Below are positions 42,708-47,781 of a stretch of DNA of 47,781 nucleotides, piece after piece. Position 1 is the first letter of the stretch; every line of letters starts with the position of its first letter. The notes under the pieces are model-generated. The model had not been told where the DNA came from, made no database searches, and worked only from the letters and a program-made list of their open reading frames with translations. Source of the DNA: Aquincola sp. Its GTDB lineage: Bacteria; Pseudomonadota; Gammaproteobacteria; Burkholderiales; Burkholderiaceae_C. The translations under genes were made by a program, and so were the position numbers. The stretch is taken from contig JALHQP010000017.1 in NCBI GenBank assembly GCA_022841885.1, positions 1-47,781 of the forward strand, given 5' to 3'.

Positions 42708-43814
42708 TCACTTCTGAATGCGGCGCCGGTCGATCGTGCGCCGCTCGATCTCTTCCCAGCGCCAGGCGATGCCCAGGCCCGGCACGTCGGGCGCGACGGC
42801 GTGGCCGCCCTCGATCACGAGGCGGCTGTCGGCCACCGCGTCGAGCTGCGGGATGTACTCGACCCAGCGCGCAGCCGGCACCGCGGCGGTCAGGCTGGCG
42901 TGCAGTTCCATCAGGAAGTGCGGCGCCAGCGCGAGGTTGTGGCACTCGGCCAGGTGCGCCACCTTGAGCCACGGCGTGATGCCGCCGATGCGCGCGACGT
43001 CCACCTGCACGATCGAGCACGCGCCGCGCTGGATGTAGTCGACAAACTGGCCGGCCGAGTACAGCGACTCGCCGACGGCGATCGGCACGGCGCTGGCCGC
43101 GGCCAGGCGTGCATGGCCGTCGAGGTCGTCGGCCGGCAGCGGCTCCTCGAACCAGGCGATGCCGAGGTCGGCATAGGCCGCCGCACGGCGCAGCGCTTCG
43201 CTGAGCGTGAAGCACTGGTTGGCGTCGACCATGATCTCGAAGCGGTCACCGACTGCTTTGCGCACGGCCGCGAGGCGCGCCGCGTCGTCGGCCACCCGCT
43301 GCAAGCCCACCTTGACCTTGGCGCCCGCAAAGCCGGCCTCCTTCGCCGCCACGGTCTCGCGCACGATGGTGTCGGTGGGCAGGTGCAGCCAGCCGCCTTC
43401 GGTGGTGTAGACGGGCGTGCGCTGCTTCGCGCCGCCGGCCGCCTTCCACAGCGGCTGGCCGTCGCGCTTGCAGCGCCAGTCCCACAGCGCGGTGTCGATC
43501 GCTGCGAGCGCCAGGCTGGTGATCGCGCCGACGCTGGTGGCGTGGGTGGCGAACAGCAGGTCGCGCCAGATGGCTTCCACGCACGCCGGGTCGCGCCCGA
43601 TCAGGCGCGGCGCCAGGTGCTCGGCGAGCAGCGCAGTGACCGACGAGCCGCCGGTGCCGATGGTGTAGCTGTAGCCGACCCCCTCGCCGCCGTCGTCGCA
43701 GGTGATCCGCACCATCGGCGTCTCCTGCACGACGAAGCTCTGGATCGCGTCGCTGCGCGGCACCGGGGGCGGCAGGTCGATGCGCCAGACATCGACCGCA
43801 ACGATCTTGGACAT
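42708..43814 (-). CDS. Mandelate racemase / muconate lactonizing enzyme family acid-sugar dehydratase
   Basis: A 368-residue enolase-superfamily enzyme. The capping domain has VVQETPMVRITCDDGGEGVG and SLALAAIDTALWDWRCKR. The barrel has the KxK catalytic motif in GAKVKVGLQRV, metal ligands in IMVDANQCF, WFEEPLPADD and VGESL, and a late His in LALAPHFLMELH. The MR-type KxK/His layout and the GYSYT-type loop are like galactarate/L-talarate dehydratases, but the substrate cannot be fixed by eye. It is three bases from dctM and ten from the uxaA-type gene, so it is part of the transport operon. Confidence 0.9.
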   Translation of the reverse strand: MSKIVAVDVWRIDLPPPVPRSDAIQSFVVQETPMVRITCDDGGEGVGYSYTIGTGGSSVTALLAEHLAPRLIGRDPACVEAIWRDLLFATHATSVGAITSLALAAIDTALWDWRCKRDGQPLWKAAGGAKQRTPVYTTEGGWLHLPTDTIVRETVAAKEAGFAGAKVKVGLQRVADDAARLAAVRKAVGDRFEIMVDANQCFTLSEALRRAAAYADLGIAWFEEPLPADDLDGHARLAAASAVPIAVGESLYSAGQFVDYIQRGACSIVQVDVARIGGITPWLKVAHLAECHNLALAPHFLMELHASLTAAVPAARWVEYIPQLDAVADSRLVIEGGHAVAPDVPGLGIAWRWEEIERRTIDRRRIQK

Positions 43815-43817
43815 GGC

Positions 43818-45215
43818 CTACAGCCCCATGGTCCTCGGCAGCCACAGCACGATCTGCGGCACGTAGGTCAACACGATCAGGCTGAACAGCAGCGGGAACA
43901 GCCACGGCAGGATGGCCATCGTCGTTCGTTCGACGCTCAACTTGGCCACGCGCGCGAGCACGAACAGCACCATGCCCATCGGCGGGTGGAGCAGGCCGAT
44001 CATCAGGTTGAGCACCATCACCAGGCCGAAGTGCACCGGGTCGACACCCAGCTGCGTGGCGATCGGCAGCAGCAGCGGCACCAGGATCGTGATCGCCGCG
44101 GTCGGCTCGAGGAAGCAGCCGACGAACAGCATCAGCAGGTTGGCCAGCAGCAGGAAGACCCAGGCCTCCGTGGTGAAGGCCAGCACCCACTGCGCCAGCG
44201 CCGCGGTGACGCCGGTGGCGGTGAGCATCCAGCCGAAGATCGACGCCGCGGCGACGATGATCATCACCGTGGCCGTGGTCTCGACCGTGTCGAGGCTGAC
44301 CTTGACGAACATCTTCAGGCTCATCGTGCGGTACCACACCAGGCCCAGGAACAGGGCCCAGGCGCTGGCCGCGATCGCGCCCTCGGTCGGCGTGAACAGG
44401 CCCGTGGTCATCCCGCCGATCAGCAGCACCGGGGTCATGATCGGCAACACCGCCTGCCACTTGAAGTAGCGGTCGCAGGCGAACAGCGACACCACGGCCC
44501 CCAGCACCACCGCGCGTGCCGGCAGGCCGGCGTCGTTGACCAGGGAGTAGGTGGCGAGCGGCCACACGATCACGACCGCCAGTTCGATCAGTGCACGGCC
44601 GACGCGCGAGGCCGAGAACTTGACGTCGCCGCCCCAACCGTTCTTGTGCGCGAAGTAGGCCACCGTGATCATCATCAGGATCGCCATCAGCACGCCGGGC
44701 AGGATGCCGGCCAGGAACAGCGCACCGACCGACACGTTGGCCATCATCGCGTAGATCACGAAGGGCAGGCTGGGCGGGATGATCGGCCCGAGCGTGGCGC
44801 TGGCCGCCGTGACGCCGACCGCGAACTCGGTGGCATAGCCATGGTCCTTCATGGCCTTGATCTCGACCGTGCCCAGGCCGGCCGCGTCGGCAATCGCGGT
44901 GCCGCTCATGCCGGCGAAGATGACCGAGCCGACCACGTTGACGTGGCCCAGCCCGCCCTTCAACCAACCCACCAGCGCGAGCGCGAAGTTGTAGATGCGG
45001 TTGGTGACGCCGGCGTTGTTCATCAGGTTGCCGGCCAGGATGAAGAAGGGCACCGCGAGCAGCGGGAAGCTGTCGATGCCGCCGATCATGCGGTGCACCA
45101 CCGCGAACGGCGGCAGGTCGCCGCTGACCAGGATGTAGACCAGCGACGAGCCGGCCATCGCGATGGCCACCGGCACGCCGCCGGCCATCAGGAACAGGAA
45201 GATGATCTTGAGCAT
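43818..45215 (-). CDS. TRAP transporter large permease subunit DctM
   Basis: A 465-residue inner-membrane protein with about 12 hydrophobic segments from MLKIIFLFLMAGGVPVAIAM onward. Family signatures include PFFILAGNLMNNAGVTNRI, GMSGTAIADAAGLGTVEIKA and LGPIIPPSLPFVIYAMM. As the large subunit of a tripartite ATP-independent transporter it couples substrate uptake to a sodium gradient. The gene lies between dctQ and the acid-sugar dehydratase gene with nine- and three-base gaps. Confidence 0.96.
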   Translation of the reverse strand: MLKIIFLFLMAGGVPVAIAMAGSSLVYILVSGDLPPFAVVHRMIGGIDSFPLLAVPFFILAGNLMNNAGVTNRIYNFALALVGWLKGGLGHVNVVGSVIFAGMSGTAIADAAGLGTVEIKAMKDHGYATEFAVGVTAASATLGPIIPPSLPFVIYAMMANVSVGALFLAGILPGVLMAILMMITVAYFAHKNGWGGDVKFSASRVGRALIELAVVIVWPLATYSLVNDAGLPARAVVLGAVVSLFACDRYFKWQAVLPIMTPVLLIGGMTTGLFTPTEGAIAASAWALFLGLVWYRTMSLKMFVKVSLDTVETTATVMIIVAAASIFGWMLTATGVTAALAQWVLAFTTEAWVFLLLANLLMLFVGCFLEPTAAITILVPLLLPIATQLGVDPVHFGLVMVLNLMIGLLHPPMGMVLFVLARVAKLSVERTTMAILPWLFPLLFSLIVLTYVPQIVLWLPRTMGL

Positions 45216-45224
45216 GGCCTGGAT

Positions 45225-45788
45225 CTAGCGGTCGGTCATGTGCGATTCGGGCCGCTCGAGCACGCTGTAGCCGCGCTGCCAGTGCACCTTGGCCACCCAG
45301 ACTGAGCGCAGAGCCATCGCGGCGAAGCCGAACAGCACCGCGCTGTAGACGATGTTCATCGGCAGGTCGACGATGGTCATCTGGTAGTTGCCCATCTTCT
45401 GCATCATCTGCACCGTATAGACGGTCATCGACGCGTAGAAGGCGATGCGGATCGCGTCCACCGCCAGCGCCAGGCCGCGCCCCGCCTTGGCCGGCAGGTA
45501 GCGATAGAGGAAGTCGACCTGGATGTGGTTGTTCTTGGCCACCCCGATCGAGGCGCCGACGAAGACGACCCCGATCAGCAGGTAGCGCGCGATCTCCTCG
45601 GTCCAGGAGGCCGAGTCGTTGAGGAAGTAGCGCGTGAAGAACTGCGTGAACACGACGCCGCCCAGGGCCCAGAACAGCAGCAGCGAGGCCCAGGCCTCGA
45701 TCGGCGTTCCGGACAGGTCCACAGCCTCGTCGACGGCGTGAAACTCGCCGTCGTCGCCCATCACCTTCGGGCCGGCGTCGATGTCCAT
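45225..45788 (-). CDS. TRAP transporter small permease subunit DctQ
   Basis: A 187-residue protein with four hydrophobic segments: SLLLFWALGGVVFTQFFTRY, YLLIGVVFVGASIGVAKN, IRIAFYASMTVYTVQMM and IVYSAVLFGFAAMALRSV. The DctQ motif SASWTEEIARYLLIGVVFVG is intact. The ATG shares a base with the dctP stop (TGATG), so the two are translationally coupled. It is a separate subunit, not fused to DctM. Confidence 0.93.
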   Translation of the reverse strand: MDIDAGPKVMGDDGEFHAVDEAVDLSGTPIEAWASLLLFWALGGVVFTQFFTRYFLNDSASWTEEIARYLLIGVVFVGASIGVAKNNHIQVDFLYRYLPAKAGRGLALAVDAIRIAFYASMTVYTVQMMQKMGNYQMTIVDLPMNIVYSAVLFGFAAMALRSVWVAKVHWQRGYSVLERPESHMTDR

Positions 45789-46771
45789 CACTTGATCGCG
45801 ACGATGCGGTCGTAGTCCTTCTTGTCGAAGCCCAGCGACTCCACGGTCACCGTCTTCAGCACCGCGTCGACGAAGCTCTGGCGGTTCACGGTGTGCACGC
45901 CCAGACCCTTCTTCTTGAACTCCTCGACCAGCTCGCCCTCGCGCTTCTTGATCTGCGCGGTGGCGCGCGCCGCAGCTTCGAGCGCCACGTCGGAGAAGAT
46001 CTTCTTCTCGGCGTCGGACAGCTTGCTCCAGACGTGCGGTGCCACCTGCGTGGTCAACCCGTCGACGATGTGGCCGGTCAGCATGATGTGCTTCTGAACC
46101 TCGTAGAACTTCTTGGCCTCGATCGTCGTCAGCGGGTTCTCCTGCGCATCCACGGTCTTGTTCTGCAGTGCCAGGTAGACCTCGGCAAACGCGATCGGCG
46201 TCGGGTTGGCACCGCAGGCGCGCGGCGTGGCTGTGTAGGAGGGCACGTCGGGCACGCGGATCTTCAGGCCCTTCATGCCGGCGCAGTCGGTGAACGCCGT
46301 CTGGCTGGTGGTGTGGCGCGCGCCGTAGTAGGTGTAGGCGAGGATCTGGATGCCGGTCTTGGCACGGAAGCCGTCGACCATCTCCTTGAACACATCGCTC
46401 TTGCTGTACGCGGCCTGGTGGTCGGCGTCGCGGAAGATGAACGGGTAGTAGGCGATGCCCAGGCGCGGGTACGAGCGCGCCGCGAAGCTCGGCCCGCTGA
46501 TGATCATGTCCACCGTGCCGAGCTGCATGCCCTGGTTGATGTCGGTCTCCTTGCCCAGCGACGAGGCCGGGAAGACCTGGATCTCGAACTTGCCGTTGGT
46601 GCGCTTCTTGATCTCCTCGGCCGCCCACACCGACTCGGTGTGATAAGGCTCGCTGGTCTCGTAGACATGCGCCCACTTGAGCTTGGTCTGGGCCTGCGCC
46701 ACGGTCGCCGGTCCTGCGAGTGCCACGACGGCGGCGGCCAGCAGGGTCTTGAACAGCATCTGTCGTTTCAT
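45788..46771 (-). CDS. TRAP transporter substrate-binding protein DctP
   Basis: A 327-residue periplasmic binding protein with signal MKRQMLFKTLLAAAVVALAG (cleavage near AQAQT). DctP features are KWAHVYETSEPYHTESVWAA, FPASSLGKETDINQGMQLGT, GLKIRVPDVPSYTATPRACG (the usual binding-site arginine region) and EVYLALQNKTVDAQENPLTT. Substrates of the subfamily are C4-dicarboxylates, uronates or aldonates; the neighbouring catabolic genes favour a sugar acid. AGGAG precedes the ATG. It is the first transporter gene after the dehydrogenase. Confidence 0.95.
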   Translation of the reverse strand: MKRQMLFKTLLAAAVVALAGPATVAQAQTKLKWAHVYETSEPYHTESVWAAEEIKKRTNGKFEIQVFPASSLGKETDINQGMQLGTVDMIISGPSFAARSYPRLGIAYYPFIFRDADHQAAYSKSDVFKEMVDGFRAKTGIQILAYTYYGARHTTSQTAFTDCAGMKGLKIRVPDVPSYTATPRACGANPTPIAFAEVYLALQNKTVDAQENPLTTIEAKKFYEVQKHIMLTGHIVDGLTTQVAPHVWSKLSDAEKKIFSDVALEAAARATAQIKKREGELVEEFKKKGLGVHTVNRQSFVDAVLKTVTVESLGFDKKDYDRIVAIK

Positions 46772-46794
46772 CGTCTGTCTCCTGTCGTCTAGGG

Positions 46795-47781
46795 TCACTC
46801 GAACACCAGTTGCACCTTCGTGCTGCGCGACCGGTCGGCCGCCAGCGTGAAGGCCTCTTGCGCGCGCGCGAGCGGCAGCTGCGCGCTGATCAGCGGCCGC
46901 ACGTCGGCACGCCGCGTGCGGATCGCCTGCACCGCGAGGTCGAACTCGCCGTTGGCGCGGAAGGCGCCCACGTAGTCCAGCTCGCGCGCCATCACCCGGT
47001 TGGCCGGGAAGGGCAGTTCCTCGGGCAGCGTGCCCACCTGCACGATGCGGCCGCCGCGCTCCGCGGCGGCCAGGCAGGTGGCCAGCGCCGCCGGCGCGCC
47101 GGCGGCCTCGATCGCGACATCGAAGCGGTCGTAGAGCGAGGCGGCGTCCTGGTCGCTGCGCACGCCGGCGTCGGCGCCGACCTGGCGCGCCATCGCCAGC
47201 GACCGGTCGGCGATGTCGGCCACCACCACCTCGATCGCGCCCGCCAGGCGGGCGGCGATCACGCACATGCAACCGATCGTGCCGCCGCCGGTGACCAGCA
47301 CGCGCTTGCCAAGCACCCGTCCGGCGCGCTGCACCGCGTGCAGGCCCACCGACAACGGTTCGGCGCAGGCGATCTCGCCCAGCGACACGTCCGGCTCGGT
47401 CACCGGTGTCAGCTGGCGCTCGCCCATCACGAAGGTCTGCGCGAACAGGCCCTGCGCGTGCGGAAAGACGCTGGCGCTGCCGACGAAGAACATGCGCCGG
47501 CACAGATTCAAACGCCCTTCGCGGCAGCGGTCGCAGGCGCCGCAGGGGTGCGAGGGGTCGATCGCCACGCGGTCGCCGGGTCGCACGCGCGTGACCTCGG
47601 CGCCGACGGTTTCGACGACGCCGGAGGCCTCATGGCCCGGGACCAGCGGCTCGCGGATCACGAAGGCGCCGACGCGGCCGTGCTGCCAGTAATGCAGGTC
47701 CGAGCCGCAGATGCCGCCGGCGCCCAGGCGCAGGCGCACGTCGTGCGGTCCGAGCGCGCGCGGTGCCCTCGGCTCGACGCG
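46795..47781 (-). CDS. Zinc-dependent alcohol dehydrogenase, L-idonate 5-dehydrogenase-like (5' end outside window)
   Basis: 329 residues are present; the frame stays open to the window edge, so the first ~15-20 residues are missing. It is a medium-chain dehydrogenase with GAGGICGSDLHYWQHGRVGA (catalytic Zn Cys), PGHEASGVVETVG (His-Glu), a structural zinc cluster CGACDRCREGRLNLC, nucleotide motif VLVTGGGTIGCMCVIAA and the tail STKVQLVFE. The ICGSDLHYWQ-type loop, the FFVGSA-type loop and the KVQLVF tail agree with L-idonate 5-dehydrogenase (IdnD), which oxidises L-idonate to 5-keto-D-gluconate. It ends 23 bases before dctP and belongs to the same operon. Confidence 0.9.
   Translation of the reverse strand, partial: RVEPRAPRALGPHDVRLRLGAGGICGSDLHYWQHGRVGAFVIREPLVPGHEASGVVETVGAEVTRVRPGDRVAIDPSHPCGACDRCREGRLNLCRRMFFVGSASVFPHAQGLFAQTFVMGERQLTPVTEPDVSLGEIACAEPLSVGLHAVQRAGRVLGKRVLVTGGGTIGCMCVIAARLAGAIEVVVADIADRSLAMARQVGADAGVRSDQDAASLYDRFDVAIEAAGAPAALATCLAAAERGGRIVQVGTLPEELPFPANRVMARELDYVGAFRANGEFDLAVQAIRTRRADVRPLISAQLPLARAQEAFTLAADRSRSTKVQLVFE

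Overview
The window is GC-rich chromosomal DNA with tightly packed genes. The gene content points to a betaproteobacterium of the Burkholderiales (Rubrivivax/Leptothrix/Comamonadaceae-like): adjacent pilT-pilU, the rsmI/yraN/diaA/dolP neighbourhood, a PrkA-YeaH-SpoVR stress operon, TRAP-type uptake of sugar acids, and C-run REP-like spacers. The genus is an inference. No rRNA, tRNA, CRISPR array, transposase or phage gene was recognised.

1-16.1 kb is mainly core housekeeping. A putA fragment is divergent from an Lrp/AsnC regulator. Then come the PLP protein YggS, the pilus retraction ATPases PilT and PilU, a beta-hydroxyacid dehydrogenase, the dolP-diaA-yraN genes divergent from rsmI, a small secreted protein, tldD, an S41 lipoprotein protease, aroG, a secreted beta-propeller protein and a cobalamin adenosyltransferase. 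The aroG leader carries a 25-codon reading frame with seven aromatic codons in an eight-codon stretch. It is followed by mutually exclusive hairpins ending in an intrinsic terminator, a textbook ribosome-mediated attenuator.

16.1-25.3 kb is an accessory block that matches no system I can name. It encodes an AfsR/SARP-type regulator (winged helix, BTAD, NTPase, TPR), two tandem paralogous secreted proteins with eight conserved cysteines, an outer-membrane beta-barrel, an exported beta-rich protein, and a small protein at the end. A tiny gene diverges from the regulator. Direct repeats with 11-bp spacing and a shared TGACG core lie upstream of both the secreted genes and the tiny gene.

25.3-32.7 kb holds an FAD-linked D-lactate/glycolate-type dehydrogenase, a lipoprotein, and the spoVR-yeaH-prkA operon with a REP-like spacer.

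33.0-47.8 kb is a large sugar-acid catabolic region, nearly all on the minus strand: a TRAP transporter, L-idonate-5-dehydrogenase-like enzyme, enolase-superfamily dehydratase, UxaA-type altronate dehydratase, D-mannonate dehydratase, fructuronate-reductase-type enzyme, Ldh-type oxidoreductase, and a 2-keto-3-deoxy-L-fuconate dehydrogenase/FAH hydrolase pair. Together they would import hexuronates or aldonates and convert them through 2-keto-3-deoxy acids to central metabolites. The region is interrupted by a low-GC gene for a membrane/coiled-coil protein, flanked by two related ~217-bp hairpin elements whose arms differ between copies yet stay paired within each copy.
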